Below are positions 20,458 through 28,897 of a stretch of 64,000 bases of DNA, in pieces. Under the pieces are notes generated by a model. It was not told where the DNA came from. It saw only the letters and a list, made by a program, of their open reading frames with translations, and did not search any database. The number at the start of each line of letters is the position of its first letter. Position 1 is the first letter of the stretch. Made by a program: the position numbers and the translations under genes. The stretch comes from Chloroflexota bacterium (GTDB lineage: Bacteria; Chloroflexota; Limnocylindria; Limnocylindrales; CSP1-4), in NCBI GenBank assembly GCA_015478725.1, contig JADMIG010000001.1, forward strand, positions 124,001 through 188,000, in the 5' to 3' direction.

Positions 20458-21180
20458 TGGTGGCGGGTCGGGCCCGATCGTGGCCCGACCGACCGTGACT
20501 GCGCCGGAGCCGGACCCATCGAACCCTCGTCCCCATCGCCTGAGAACCGCGATCCTGCCGCGGCCCGTGACGATCGAGCGATCGTCGACGCGGTCCTCGG
20601 CGGCGATCGCGACGCCTTCAGGGCGCTCGTCGACCGCGAGTCCACCACCGTCGTCCGGCTCTGCCATCGGATCCTCGGCGATCTCCACGAGGCGGAGGAC
20701 GTGACGCAGGAGGCGTTCGTCACCGCGTTCCGGTCGCTCGCCTCGTGGCGCGGCGACGGCTCCTTCGGGGCGTGGCTCGCGCGGATCGCGACCCGCATCG
20801 CGTTCCGCCAGGCGGTCCGGCGGCGTCCGGTGGCCTGGATCGACCCGATCGAGTCCGACTCGCGGTCCGGCGGGCGCGACCTGAGCGCCGGCGAACGGGA
20901 GGTTCGCACCCGACTCGTCGAGCAGGCCGTGGAGTCGCGAACGGTCGCCGACCCGGCGTCGATCGCCGTTCGGGCCGAGCGGACGACGGCGATCCGGCGT
21001 GCTGTCGCCCGACTCGACGAGCCGTACCGCGAGGTGGTCGCGCTGCGGTTCTTCGGCGGCCTCTCCCTGGCCGAGATCGCCGTCGCCTCGGACCGTCCCC
21101 TCGGGACGGTGAAGACCCACCTCCATCGTGGCCTCATCCGACTTCGGGTCGCCCTCGACGACGAGGGCATCGGTCGATGA
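20458..21180 (+). CDS. ECF-type RNA polymerase sigma factor with irregular start
   Basis: The frame encodes sigma region 2 (FRALVDRESTTVVRLCHRIL, then LGDLHEAEDVTQEAFVTAFRS) and region 4 (LDEPYREVVALRFFGGLSLA, then IAVASDRPLGTVKTHLHRG), a complete ECF sigma factor. Yet no ATG, GTG or TTG lies in frame between the TGA at 20455-20457 and GTG 20701, which is inside region 2. An ATG at 20437 is in frame but is followed after six codons by that TGA. A +1-offset ORF from GTG 20432 has a plausible N-terminus, so a one-base loss (for example in CCCC at 20531-20534) or a non-canonical start is likely. The stop overlaps the anti-sigma gene. Confidence 0.7.
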   Translation, partial: WWRVGPDRGPTDRDCAGAGPIEPSSPSPENRDPAAARDDRAIVDAVLGGDRDAFRALVDRESTTVVRLCHRILGDLHEAEDVTQEAFVTAFRSLASWRGDGSFGAWLARIATRIAFRQAVRRRPVAWIDPIESDSRSGGRDLSAGEREVRTRLVEQAVESRTVADPASIAVRAERTTAIRRAVARLDEPYREVVALRFFGGLSLAEIAVASDRPLGTVKTHLHRGLIRLRVALDDEGIGR

Positions 21181-21947
21181 GCGGTCCGTTCCATCCCGAC
21201 GAACTGGCCGGGTCGGCGGAGCCGATCGGGTCGAGCGCCGATGCGGCCCGTCTCCTCGAGCTCGCCCGCGACCTCGAGGGCATCGCCCGTCCGGGGCCGG
21301 CGCCGACGGCGGGATTCGAGGCTCGCGTCCTCGCTGCACTCGCGCTCGAACCGCTCCCTCGGCCGACGGGCGCCGCCGGCCTGGCGGCCCGCCAGGGCCG
21401 GCCTCTGGCGATGCTCCTCGCGCTTCGCGACACCTGGCGGATCGCGTGGCGTGGCGGTGGCCCGCCCGCCGTGCGAGCCCAAGCGGCTGCCTTCGTCCTC
21501 GTCGTGGTCCTCCTCGCGGGATCCCTCGGTGGTCTCGCGACGGTCGGCGGGTTCCGGCTCCTCGGTCCCGGGCCCACCGTGGGCGGGCCGTCGACGGTAT
21601 CGACCGGCGGCCCCGGCGCGTCCACGACGTCCTCGATGGGACCGTCGGTCTCGGGCTCGCCCGAGCCGTCCGAGTCGTTGGAACCGAGTGGCAGCCCCGA
21701 CGCAAGTGAGGCGGGGGAGACGCCGGGGCCCGGTCGGACGCAGCGGCCGTCCGGCACGCCGCCGCCCGGAGGCGGTTCCGGATCCGGTGGGTCCGGAACT
21801 GCGACCGCCGTCCCGACGGCGACGCCGACGCCGACCCCCACGTTCGACGACCGGGGAACGCCCCGACCCGGCGATACACCACGGCCATCCGGCACGCCAC
21901 GGCCCACCGAGGCGCCGGACGCGACGAGCGATCCGGGGCACGGCTGA
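21177..21947 (+). CDS. Putative membrane anti-sigma factor, Pro/Ser/Thr-rich
   Basis: A 256-residue protein whose ATG overlaps the sigma-factor stop (ATGA). A ~95-residue cytoplasmic N-terminus with a helical segment (DAARLLELARDLEGIARPG) precedes one transmembrane helix (about 100-120, AAAFVLVVVLLAGSLGGLATV). After that comes a long extracytoplasmic tail of Pro, Ser, Thr and Gly. Position and topology match anti-sigma factors that hold an ECF sigma at the membrane, but no zinc-binding HxxxCxxC motif is seen, so the family is not proven. Confidence 0.6.
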   Translation: MSGPFHPDELAGSAEPIGSSADAARLLELARDLEGIARPGPAPTAGFEARVLAALALEPLPRPTGAAGLAARQGRPLAMLLALRDTWRIAWRGGGPPAVRAQAAAFVLVVVLLAGSLGGLATVGGFRLLGPGPTVGGPSTVSTGGPGASTTSSMGPSVSGSPEPSESLEPSGSPDASEAGETPGPGRTQRPSGTPPPGGGSGSGGSGTATAVPTATPTPTPTFDDRGTPRPGDTPRPSGTPRPTEAPDATSDPGHG

Positions 21948-21960
21948 CGGTCGAGGAGGG

Positions 21961-21988
21961 CTCGCGATGGTCCGCGGACCATCGCGAG
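21961..21988. terminator. Perfect 28-bp palindrome after the sigma/anti-sigma operon
   Basis: CTCGCGATGGTCCG (21961-21974) is followed with no spacer by its exact reverse complement. It lies 13 bp after the anti-sigma stop, before the next promoter. As RNA it would form a very stable hairpin but has no T-tract. It may be a terminator, a transcript-stabilising element, or an operator for a dimeric protein. Confidence 0.5.
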
Positions 21989-22017
21989 GGACCGTCCACG
22001 GATCATCGTCGGCCGGT

Positions 22018-22023
22018 TACGCT
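22018..22023 (+). promoter_or_regulatory. -10 box TACGCT, leaderless start of PfkB-like gene
   Basis: TACGCT ends 6 nt before GTG 22030, so the transcript should begin at the start codon. No Shine-Dalgarno is present. Confidence 0.5.
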
Positions 22024-22029
22024 TGGCCG

Positions 22030-22707
22030 GTGATCGTCGTCGTCGGGAGCCCCGTCGCGTCCTCCGCTGAGGGCGATGGCCACATCGTCGCGAGCGGCAT
22101 GGCCGTCGCCATCGCCCGAGCCGCAGCGGGGCGTGGCTCGACCGTGGAGATCGTTGGTCGGCTCGCCGACGATCCGATCGGCGACGCGGTGCTCATGGAT
22201 CTCACCCGCGGCGGCCTCGGTCACTCCGCGATCCTCCGTGCCGGAGTGGGAACCACGCCGGCCGGCGGGCCCGACCCCGCGTCCGACGGTGAGCTCGTGA
22301 CGCCGGCCGCCTCGATCCTCGAGGACGCCGGCGAGCCGGGCCGCGCGGTGCCGTCCCATCCGACCGGACCGCCGATCGAGGCGGGAGACCTCGACCTCGC
22401 CCTCCGCTATCTCGCCTCGTTCGACGTCCTCATCGTCGGCGAGGCGGTCGACGAGGAGGTGCTCGTCATCGCCCGCGAGGCGGCCGGCTACAGCGGCGCC
22501 CGACTCATCGTCGTCGGCCCATCGTCGTCGCCCGTCCCGACCGCCGGCGACGACACGACATGGTTCGAGGCGCCGGACGATGGCCCATCCGAGGAGTTCG
22601 CGGACGTGGTCGGAGCGTACGCCGCGGCACTCGACCGCGGGACGCCGCCACGCGAGGCGTTCGAGCGAGCGGTCGACCGCGCGCGCTGGGACCCGGTCAG
22701 GGAGTAG
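22030..22707 (+). CDS. PfkB/ribokinase-like protein
   Basis: A 225-residue protein starting VIVVVGSPVASSAEGDGHIV and continuing IARAAAGRGSTVEIVGRLAD, then DDPIGDAVLMDLTRGGLGHS, the substrate-binding first half of the ribokinase fold. The middle (YLASFDVLIVGEAVDEEVLV) also fits. The C-terminal catalytic signature of PfkB kinases (DTxGAGD) is not seen, and the protein is shorter than the usual ~300 residues, so it may be a non-catalytic or strongly diverged member. GTG 22030 is chosen because of the -10 box 6 nt upstream. Its 3' end overlaps the convergent SRAP gene by 11 bp. Confidence 0.6.
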   Translation: MIVVVGSPVASSAEGDGHIVASGMAVAIARAAAGRGSTVEIVGRLADDPIGDAVLMDLTRGGLGHSAILRAGVGTTPAGGPDPASDGELVTPAASILEDAGEPGRAVPSHPTGPPIEAGDLDLALRYLASFDVLIVGEAVDEEVLVIAREAAGYSGARLIVVGPSSSPVPTAGDDTTWFEAPDDGPSEEFADVVGAYAAALDRGTPPREAFERAVDRARWDPVRE

Positions 22708-23416
22708 ACCGACCTCTCGCCCGCCCGCTCGACGCGTCCGCTGTCTCGTCGAGCGGCACGACGAGTGCCGGGCCGTCGTTTCGGACGTTGTTCACGAGCG
22801 GTGCGACCGGATGGGCCGAGAGATCCGCTTCAGTGGCCGCGGCGAGGATCGCCTGGACCTCGCCGAGATCCTCCATACCGGGATCGAGCCAGGTGGCCCA
22901 GGCGTGGCGGGGGAGCACGATCGGCATCCGGTCGTGGATGGGCGCCATGAACTCGTTCGCGGCGGTCGTCACGATCGTGAAGGTCCGCCGGATCTCGTCC
23001 GTCGCCGGATCGCGCCAGCCCGACCACAGGCCGGCGAGGGCGAGCGGCGACCCATCCGCCGCCGCGATGAGGAACGGCTGCCGTGTTCCGTCCGCCCGAC
23101 GCCACTCGTAGAAGCCGTCCGTCGGGACGATGCAGCGCCGATGGGCGAGCGAGTCCCGGAAGGCGTTGCTCGAGGCGAGCGTCTCCGCCCGGGCGTTGAT
23201 GAGCCGGCTGCCGATCGATGGGTCCGTCGCCCAGTGCGGGATGAGGCCCCAGCGGTAGCGAGCGACGGCCCGCCGCTCGCCCTTCTCCACGACGACCGAC
23301 GCCGCATCTGTCGGCGCCACGTTGTAGTGGCCGCCCGGATCGTCGGACAACGGCTCGGCGTCGAACAGCTCCGCGAGCTCCGCATCGGACCGCTGCTGGG
23401 TGAATCGACCGCACAT
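22697..23416 (-). CDS. SRAP (HMCES/YedK) abasic-site DNA-protein crosslink protein
   Basis: A 239-residue protein beginning MCGRFTQ. After Met removal Cys2 becomes the N-terminal nucleophile that forms a thiazolidine link with abasic sites in single-stranded DNA, shielding them during replication. Other family marks are YNVAPTD, LINARAET, CIVPTDGFYEWRR with the conserved Glu, and IHDRMPIVL with the conserved His. The start is fixed by the Cys2 requirement; in-frame upstream codons are not used. A TAGACT -10 lies 8 nt before the ATG. Confidence 0.95.
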   Translation of the reverse strand: MCGRFTQQRSDAELAELFDAEPLSDDPGGHYNVAPTDAASVVVEKGERRAVARYRWGLIPHWATDPSIGSRLINARAETLASSNAFRDSLAHRRCIVPTDGFYEWRRADGTRQPFLIAAADGSPLALAGLWSGWRDPATDEIRRTFTIVTTAANEFMAPIHDRMPIVLPRHAWATWLDPGMEDLGEVQAILAAATEADLSAHPVAPLVNNVRNDGPALVVPLDETADASSGRARGRSTP

Positions 23417-23424
23417 CGTCGGGC

Positions 23425-23437
23425 AGTCTAGTAGAGT
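23425..23437. promoter_or_regulatory. Overlapping divergent -10 boxes, SRAP and rhomboid genes
   Basis: TAGACT (minus, 23430-23425) ends 8 nt before the SRAP ATG. TAGAGT (plus, 23432-23437) ends 7 nt before the rhomboid ATG at 23445. The two boxes are separated by a single base, so the genes are divergent, nearly leaderless, and probably compete for RNA polymerase. Confidence 0.5.
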
Positions 23438-23444
23438 CGCGCCG

Positions 23445-24731
23445 ATGGACGAGCCGAACCGCCCGGGCCGCGGCATGGACCCGAACCAGCCCGGCCCGCT
23501 CGACCGCGCGACGGCGATCGCCGTCCTCCGCCGAGGCGATGAGCTCCTCGAGGCGGGACACGCGGAGGACGCGGCCGGCCACTATCAGCGGGTCGTCGGC
23601 TTCGACGATCCGGCGATCACGGCGAGCGCGCTGTACGGGCTCGGGAACGCCCTCTACCGCCTTGACGACGAGGGGGCGGCTCTCGCGACCTGGCGCCGCA
23701 TCCTCGAGCTGCCGGAGACGCCGAGCACATACCTCGCCTGGCGCCAGATCGCCGCGGCGAACGTCCGTGACGGCGACCTGGGCGGCGCTCTCCGCGCGTA
23801 CCGCGAGGCGGATCGACGCGCTCCGGCGGAGGACAAGGGGGAGATCGCCTCGCGACTCGGCTGGTTGTCGAAGGAGACGGGCGACACCGGCGGAGCCGCC
23901 CGCTACTTCCGGCGGAGCCGCGGCCGCACGAACGCCCTCGTGACGTACGCGATCATCGCGGTGACGGTCGTGGTCTCGTTCACCGCGTGGGCCGGATTCT
24001 CCGAGACGGCGAACAGCGTCGACTTCGGCTGGCTCTATCCGATCCTCTGGCTCAGCAAGGCGGGCGTCGCCGCGGGTGAGCTGTGGCGGCTCGTGACCGT
24101 GGTCCTCGTCCACGCTCCGGACCCGACGTTCTTCTTCATCCACCTCGGCTTCAACATGTACGCCCTCTACCTCGTCGGGCCGGTCGTCGAGGCGATCTAC
24201 GGCGGGCCGCGGATGCTCTTCATGTACCTCGCCTGCGCCGTCACCGCCTCGACGGCGAGCTTCGTGGTCGGGCCTTCCGGGTTCGCGACCGGGGCATCCG
24301 GGGCGGTCTTCGGCCTGTTCGGGGTCCTCCTCGTGGCCTCGCGGGTCCACCATCCGGTCGTCGACCGCCGTCGCCGCGCGATCCTCACCCAGGTGGGCTC
24401 GCTCATCGTCATCAACCTGCTCCTCGGCTTCGGCCTGGCCGGGAGCGGCACGGTGAACATCGACAACGCGGCCCACATCGGGGGGTTGCTCGGCGGGCTG
24501 TGGCTCGGTCTCATCCTCCTTCCGGCGGGCGCGCCGACGCTCTCGTCGTTCTGGCAGCAGGCGGACGGGACGCGCGGGTCGAAGCGGGTCGCGCCGCTCG
24601 TCCAGGTCGTCGGGATCGCAGCCCTCGCCGTCGTTGTCGTGGTCGGTCTCGTCATCGGCGACGAGGCGGTGCGCCGTGGCGCGGCGGCCGGTGCGCAGAC
24701 GGAGGTGCCACGGATCGGCCGGCACATCTGA
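23445..24731 (+). CDS. Rhomboid intramembrane serine protease with TPR N-terminus
   Basis: A 428-residue protein. Residues ~20-155 hold helical TPR-like units (AIAVLRRGDELLEAGHAEDA, ASALYGLGNALYRLDDEGAA). The rhomboid domain with six or seven transmembrane helices follows, with FNMYALYLVGP, catalytic Ser285 in GASGAVFGLFG and His344 in NAAHIGGLLGG. It should cleave membrane proteins within the bilayer. The cytoplasmic TPR part may bring substrates or partners. The ATG 23445 start is supported by a -10 box 7 nt upstream. Confidence 0.92.
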   Translation: MDEPNRPGRGMDPNQPGPLDRATAIAVLRRGDELLEAGHAEDAAGHYQRVVGFDDPAITASALYGLGNALYRLDDEGAALATWRRILELPETPSTYLAWRQIAAANVRDGDLGGALRAYREADRRAPAEDKGEIASRLGWLSKETGDTGGAARYFRRSRGRTNALVTYAIIAVTVVVSFTAWAGFSETANSVDFGWLYPILWLSKAGVAAGELWRLVTVVLVHAPDPTFFFIHLGFNMYALYLVGPVVEAIYGGPRMLFMYLACAVTASTASFVVGPSGFATGASGAVFGLFGVLLVASRVHHPVVDRRRRAILTQVGSLIVINLLLGFGLAGSGTVNIDNAAHIGGLLGGLWLGLILLPAGAPTLSSFWQQADGTRGSKRVAPLVQVVGIAALAVVVVVGLVIGDEAVRRGAAAGAQTEVPRIGRHI

Positions 24732-24757
24732 CGGTGCGGCCAGCCCGCGGGCGCCGG

Positions 24758-26197
24758 TCAGACCGCGGGGCGAGGCACCTTCGGCAGCACGACGCTCACC
24801 CGGGCGCCGCGCGGGGCGACCTGCTCGGCATGGGCCGATCCGCCATGGGCGGCCGCGAGCTCGCGCACGATCGCGAGCCCGAGGCCTGAGCCGCCACCGG
24901 ACCGGGCCGGGTCCGGCCGGAAGAATCGCTCGAAGACACGCTCGGTGGCGCCGGGCGGGAATCCGGGACCGTCGTCGGTCACCGAGAGGGCCACCGACCC
25001 CGCATCCCCGGGGAACGACGGACCGATCCGGCGGGCCTCGAGCCAGACATGGCCGCCGGGGCTGGGTGCCACGGCGAGCGCGTTCGAGACGAGGTTGCCG
25101 AGCATCCGGTCGACCGCGAGCCGGTCGGCGACGAAGCCGAGGTCGGCGGCAGCCGTCTCGGGCGACTCGGGCCGGACGGCCGAGACCGTGATGCCGACAC
25201 TCGCCGCCCCGGGCGCGAAGCGCGCCGTCGCCTCCTCGATGAGTGCGCCGCCATCGAGCGGTTCCGGTCGCAGCCCGGCGGCCCCGGCACGCAGTCGCTC
25301 GATCGCCCCGAGCTCGCCGACGAGGCGCTCGAGGCGCGCGGACTCCTCGGCGATGGCCCTGGCCGCCCGTCCGGCGTCCTCGCCGGTGGCCGTCCCGTCG
25401 GCGAGCGCGTCGGCGAAGCCGCCGATGACCGTCAGCGGCGTTCGAAGGTCGTGGCGGAGGTTCGCCAGGAGCTCGGTCTCCCGGTCCCGGGTCTGGGCGA
25501 GTGTCTCCGTCATGGCGTTGAAGCGGACGATGAGGTCCCGCACCTCGGTCGGGCCGTCGAGGGGGAGCGGCGGGATCGGCGAGGTGGTGGGAACGTCCGC
25601 CGTGGCCGCGGCGAGGCGGCGCAGCGGGGCGCCCACGGAGCGCGCGACGAGCCACGCCAGCGGTGCGCCCGCGAGGAGCGTGACGACCACGACGATGGGG
25701 ACGGTGGCCACGAGATCGCCGACGGCGTCGCGACCCGCCGTATCCGGTGTCGCGAGGACCAGTGCCTTCGGACCCGCGGCAGCGCCGGGGCGGATGACCG
25801 TGGCGGCGTAGACGTAGGCCCGACCGTCCGGGAAGGCGGTGACCCCGTGATTCGCCGAGCCGCGGCCGCCCGGATCGACCGCGAACGTGCCTGCCCGCAG
25901 GGTCGGCGTGCCGGAGAGGCTGACGACCCGGCCGTCCGCCGTGACGATGAACGCGTCGACGCCCGCGGTCGGTAGCTCGTCGTGGATGCCGGCCAGCAGC
26001 GTCTGGGCGTCGCCAGCGATCGTCGCCTGGCGGAGCTGGACGGCAAGCGCGGACACCTGGTCCTCGAGGCGGCTGCCGAGGGTCTGGGTGTGGAGCCCGC
26101 GGAGGAGGACAAAGAGTGTCGCTCCGATCGCGAACCAGGCGACGAAGGCGACGCCGAGGAAGGCGAGGACGATGCGGGCGGTGAGGCTGCGCGGCAC
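24758..26197 (-). CDS. Sensor histidine kinase
   Basis: A 479-residue membrane kinase. The first helix is at about 8-31, a ~130-residue extracytoplasmic sensor follows, and the second helix is at about 163-185. HAMP is at about 186-238. The HisKA segment NLRHDLRTPLTVIGG has phospho-acceptor His249. The HATPase domain has the N-box MLGNLVSNAL near 365-374, DDGPGFPPG and GSGLGLAIVREL. It lies 6 bp downstream of its response regulator in the same operon. The signal is unknown; the sensor region has no family I recognise. Confidence 0.93.
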   Translation of the reverse strand: MPRSLTARIVLAFLGVAFVAWFAIGATLFVLLRGLHTQTLGSRLEDQVSALAVQLRQATIAGDAQTLLAGIHDELPTAGVDAFIVTADGRVVSLSGTPTLRAGTFAVDPGGRGSANHGVTAFPDGRAYVYAATVIRPGAAAGPKALVLATPDTAGRDAVGDLVATVPIVVVVTLLAGAPLAWLVARSVGAPLRRLAAATADVPTTSPIPPLPLDGPTEVRDLIVRFNAMTETLAQTRDRETELLANLRHDLRTPLTVIGGFADALADGTATGEDAGRAARAIAEESARLERLVGELGAIERLRAGAAGLRPEPLDGGALIEEATARFAPGAASVGITVSAVRPESPETAAADLGFVADRLAVDRMLGNLVSNALAVAPSPGGHVWLEARRIGPSFPGDAGSVALSVTDDGPGFPPGATERVFERFFRPDPARSGGGSGLGLAIVRELAAAHGGSAHAEQVAPRGARVSVVLPKVPRPAV

Positions 26198-26203
26198 GGC
26201 TCC

Positions 26204-26908
26204 TCAGTCGGTCGCGGCCGGCCGGACCGGCTCGCGCGGCGGCGGGACGAGGCGGTAGCCGACGCCCCGGACGGTCTCGATCGGCGGACCGTCGTCGCCG
26301 AGCTTCTTGCGGACTTCGGCCACGTGGACGTCCACCGTCCGCGTCTCGCCGGGGAAATCCGTGCCCCACACGCCCTCGAGGAGTGCGTCGCGGGTGAGGA
26401 CGACGCCGGGATCGCGGGCGAGGGCGGCGAGGAGGTCGAACTCGCGCGCCCGAAGCTCGAGCCGTCGTTCCCCCACCGTGGCCTCGCGCCGCCGCGGGTC
26501 GATCCGGAGGTCGCCGACCTCGAATGGGCGCCCGCCCCGGACCGTCGCATCGGCCCGACGGAGGATCGCCTTGACCCGGGCGACGAGCGCCCGCGGATTG
26601 AACGGTTTCGTCACGTAGTCGTCCGCGCCGAGCTCGAGCCCGACGATCGCGTCGACGTCGTCGTCCCGGGCGGTGAGCATGAGGACCGGCGTGTCCCCGC
26701 GGCGACGGAGCTCCCGGCAGACCTCGTAGCCGTCGATCTTCGGCAGCATGAGGTCGAGGATGACGAGGTCCGGGTCGTGGCGGGCGTGGAGGGCGAGGCC
26801 CTGCTCGCCGTCGCCGGCCGCGATGACGGCGAATCCCTCCTTCTCGAGGTACAGGCGAAGGAGGTCGACGATGTTCCGTTCGTCGTCGACGATGAGGATC
26901 GTCTTCAC
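26204..26908 (-). CDS. OmpR/PhoB-family response regulator
   Basis: A 234-residue regulator with a receiver domain (VDDERN, phospho-acceptor Asp52 in LVILDLMLPKIDG, switch Lys101 in VTKPF) and a C-terminal winged-helix DNA-binding domain (LRAREFDLLAALARDPGVVL, DVHVAEVRKKLG, VRGVGYRL). Start GTG 26908 is chosen because the standard N-terminus KTILIVDDE begins there and a TATCCT -10 box (minus strand, 26921-26916) ends 7 nt upstream. It is the first gene of the two-component operon. Confidence 0.95.
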   Translation of the reverse strand: MKTILIVDDERNIVDLLRLYLEKEGFAVIAAGDGEQGLALHARHDPDLVILDLMLPKIDGYEVCRELRRRGDTPVLMLTARDDDVDAIVGLELGADDYVTKPFNPRALVARVKAILRRADATVRGGRPFEVGDLRIDPRRREATVGERRLELRAREFDLLAALARDPGVVLTRDALLEGVWGTDFPGETRTVDVHVAEVRKKLGDDGPPIETVRGVGYRLVPPPREPVRPAATD

Positions 26909-26982
26909 CGCCCGAAGGATAGCGAGCCGCCCTCCGGAACCTCGCCGCGTGTGTAAGGGGGATGTAAGGTCGGGCGTCGGGG

Positions 26983-26988
26983 TAGCAT
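26983..26988 (+). promoter_or_regulatory. -10 box TAGCAT before the MetE-like gene
   Basis: TAGCAT ends 9 nt before ATG 26998. It gives a transcript with a leader of at most a few bases. It faces away from the response-regulator promoter at 26916-26921. Confidence 0.45.
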
Positions 26989-26997
26989 CCGTCCGCC

Positions 26998-28071
26998 ATG
27001 TTCGCCACACTCGGCGGTTCGCTCCCGGCGCCGACCATGCCGCTGACCCTGCCGTCGCCCGCCCTCGACGCCGGCTCGCCATCGGCTGCCGTCGACGCCG
27101 TCGATGGCCTCGTCGCCGCGGCCCTCGCCGACCAGGTCGCGGCGGGACTCGGGGTCCTGACGGACGGTGGGCTCCGCCACCCCGATCCGATCGGTGCCCT
27201 CATTCGCGGCTTTGGCGGTGTCGAGCCCCGCGCCGGGGCGCCGCCGGTGGCGCGGAAGCTCCCGCGCTGGGAACGCCCGATCTTCGTGGACGGATGGGCC
27301 ATCGCCGCCGACCTGGCGGACCGACCCGTGAAGCAGGTCCTCGTCGGCCCGTACTCCCTCGGCCGGGCGATCGCGCCCGGACGGCTCGGCCGCCCGGCGG
27401 TCACCCTCGCGCTCGCGGAGGCACTGAACGCGGAGCTCCACGCCCTCGCCGACGCCGGATGCCCGGTCCTCGAGATCGTGGAGGATGGTGCGGTGCGGAT
27501 CGGCGACGATCCAGCGGAGCGACGCCTCTTCGCCGACGCGCAGCGCCGCCTTCTCGCCGGCCTGCCCGATCCGGCAGTGAACGCGGTCGGAGCGGCGGAC
27601 GGCGGGCCGCATCGGACGCTCGCGATCCGCGGCGGCAACGCCGACGCCGCCGGAGCGGCGACGATCCTCGACGCGCCGTATCACAGCTACCTCTTCGACC
27701 TGTGCGCCGGGCCGGATAACTGGCGGCTTGTCGTCGCCGTGCCCGGCGATCGCGGCGTCATCGTGGGCGCGGCGGACGCCCGGACGGCCCGGGAGGACGA
27801 ACTCGAGGTGCTCGCCTTCGCTGTAGGCTACGCGGCCTCCACGGGCGGGCGGGGTCATGCCCGGGTGGGACTGGCGACGTCCGCCGATCTCACCGGCCTC
27901 GACCACGACGCGGCCCTCGCGAAGATGCGGCGGATCGGCGAGGCGGCCGAGTACTACGAAGCCGAACCGGGCGCGCTCGCCCGGGCGATCGACCCGCGGG
28001 CACACGACATCCGGAGCGCGGCGATGGGCCGATTCGCGCCGGGCGAGCACAAGCCGCGCGGGCGGCCGTGA
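26998..28071 (+). CDS. Cobalamin-independent methionine synthase-like (MetE C-terminal type)
   Basis: A 357-residue protein resembling the stand-alone C-terminal half of MetE in the UROD/MetE barrel superfamily: DQVAAGLGVLTDGGLRHPDP, VGPYSLGR, LADAGCPVLEIVED, and the C-terminal VGLATSADLTGLDHDAALAK. Full MetE (~750 residues) moves a methyl group from methyl-tetrahydropteroylglutamate to homocysteine. Short forms are common in bacteria and archaea and some use other methyl donors. I cannot assign all zinc ligands, so the substrate is uncertain. Confidence 0.75.
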   Translation: MFATLGGSLPAPTMPLTLPSPALDAGSPSAAVDAVDGLVAAALADQVAAGLGVLTDGGLRHPDPIGALIRGFGGVEPRAGAPPVARKLPRWERPIFVDGWAIAADLADRPVKQVLVGPYSLGRAIAPGRLGRPAVTLALAEALNAELHALADAGCPVLEIVEDGAVRIGDDPAERRLFADAQRRLLAGLPDPAVNAVGAADGGPHRTLAIRGGNADAAGAATILDAPYHSYLFDLCAGPDNWRLVVAVPGDRGVIVGAADARTAREDELEVLAFAVGYAASTGGRGHARVGLATSADLTGLDHDAALAKMRRIGEAAEYYEAEPGALARAIDPRAHDIRSAAMGRFAPGEHKPRGRP

Positions 28072-28072
28072 G

Positions 28073-28633
28073 GTGGCAACCGCCGGACAGGCGGCGACGC
28101 CCGTGAGGCGGTCCCGGCCGGGCTCCATCCCAGCCCTCCCCGAGCCGAGGGCGTCCCGTGCGTGGCGGGTCTACCTCCGCCTCCAGTACCGGCTCATCGC
28201 GGTCCTCGACCCATTGGTCCGGACGTGGTGGCGCGGCTACGGTCTCGGCAACGTCGTCGAGCTGCGCGTCCTCGGGCGACGAACGGGCCGCGAGCGCCGC
28301 GTCCTCCTCGGCCTCCTTCGCGACGGCGACCGCTGGTTCCTCGGCCATCCCAACGGCGACGTGCCGTGGACGAGGAACCTCGAGGCCGCCGGGGGCGCGA
28401 CCCTCACGCTCTCGTGGCCGGCCTCGATCCAGATCCGCGCGCGACGGCTCGAGATCGGCGAGCTCCGCGACCGGGCGATCGCGGCGACGGGCCAGCATGT
28501 TTTCCCGGGCAACGTCGTCTATCGCCTCGCCCGGGCCCACATCCGGGCGGTCGGGGTCTACTTCATCATCGACGCGGAGGCTGGCACCGCGGAAGCAATG
28601 GAGGCCGGGAGCGCGGAAGGAGCGGGCGGGTGA
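28073..28633 (+). CDS. F420-type nitroreductase (DDN/DUF385 family)
   Basis: A 186-residue split-barrel protein with the deazaflavin-dependent nitroreductase pattern NVVELRVLGRRTGRERRVLL then WFLGHPNGDVPWTRNLEAAG. Relatives in Mycobacterium and Chloroflexota bind coenzyme F420 and reduce quinones or nitro compounds. GTG 28073 directly follows the previous stop; GTG 28103 is the alternative and would remove a non-conserved stretch. Its stop overlaps a broken aminotransferase start by 4 bp. It suggests that the host makes F420. Confidence 0.75.
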   Translation: MATAGQAATPVRRSRPGSIPALPEPRASRAWRVYLRLQYRLIAVLDPLVRTWWRGYGLGNVVELRVLGRRTGRERRVLLGLLRDGDRWFLGHPNGDVPWTRNLEAAGGATLTLSWPASIQIRARRLEIGELRDRAIAATGQHVFPGNVVYRLARAHIRAVGVYFIIDAEAGTAEAMEAGSAEGAGG

Positions 28634-28719
28634 GCCGGTTCTGGCATGCGTTCGCCGACGCGCACGTGGTGGCCGATGCCGAGATCGTCTTTCGAGGACC
28701 AGTTTCGCGGACCAGATGA
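28630..28719 (+). pseudogene. N-terminal remnant of a class III aminotransferase
   Basis: A GTG at 28630 overlaps the stop of the F420-type gene (GTGA), like other operon junctions here. It encodes SRFWHAFADAHVVADAEIV, which reads like the first residues of class III (omega-amino acid:pyruvate) aminotransferases, then runs into an unrelated sequence and stops after 29 codons. The rest of the gene is absent and a repeat-rich gap follows. The family match is from memory over a short stretch. Confidence 0.4.
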
Positions 28720-28739
28720 CCCGGCTCGACGCCCGTGGG

Positions 28740-28897
28740 TTCTCAAACGCTCATCTCCGGAACGTTCGAGCCAGGATATGGCGTCCCGAAGGGGGTCCTG
28801 CGGCTCGAACGTGCTGGGCCACGCACGGATCGCGCGGTCCGGTCCACGCGGAACGAGCCGATCGCTCACCTGCGTTCCGCCGGTGACCAGATGAGAC
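28740..28897. repeat. Inverted dispersed-repeat pair, relative of the 10.3-kb cluster
   Basis: TTCTCAAACGCTCATC with GGAACGTTCGAGCC at 28740-28772 closely matches the inverse of 10441-10468. A related inverted end lies at 28873-28897. Inside, ACGTTCGAGCC (28762-28772) pairs exactly with GGCTCGAACGT (28802-28812). The 329-bp gap 28720-29048 has no other gene. It looks like a non-autonomous REP/MITE-like element, possibly the cause of the aminotransferase truncation. Confidence 0.55.
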
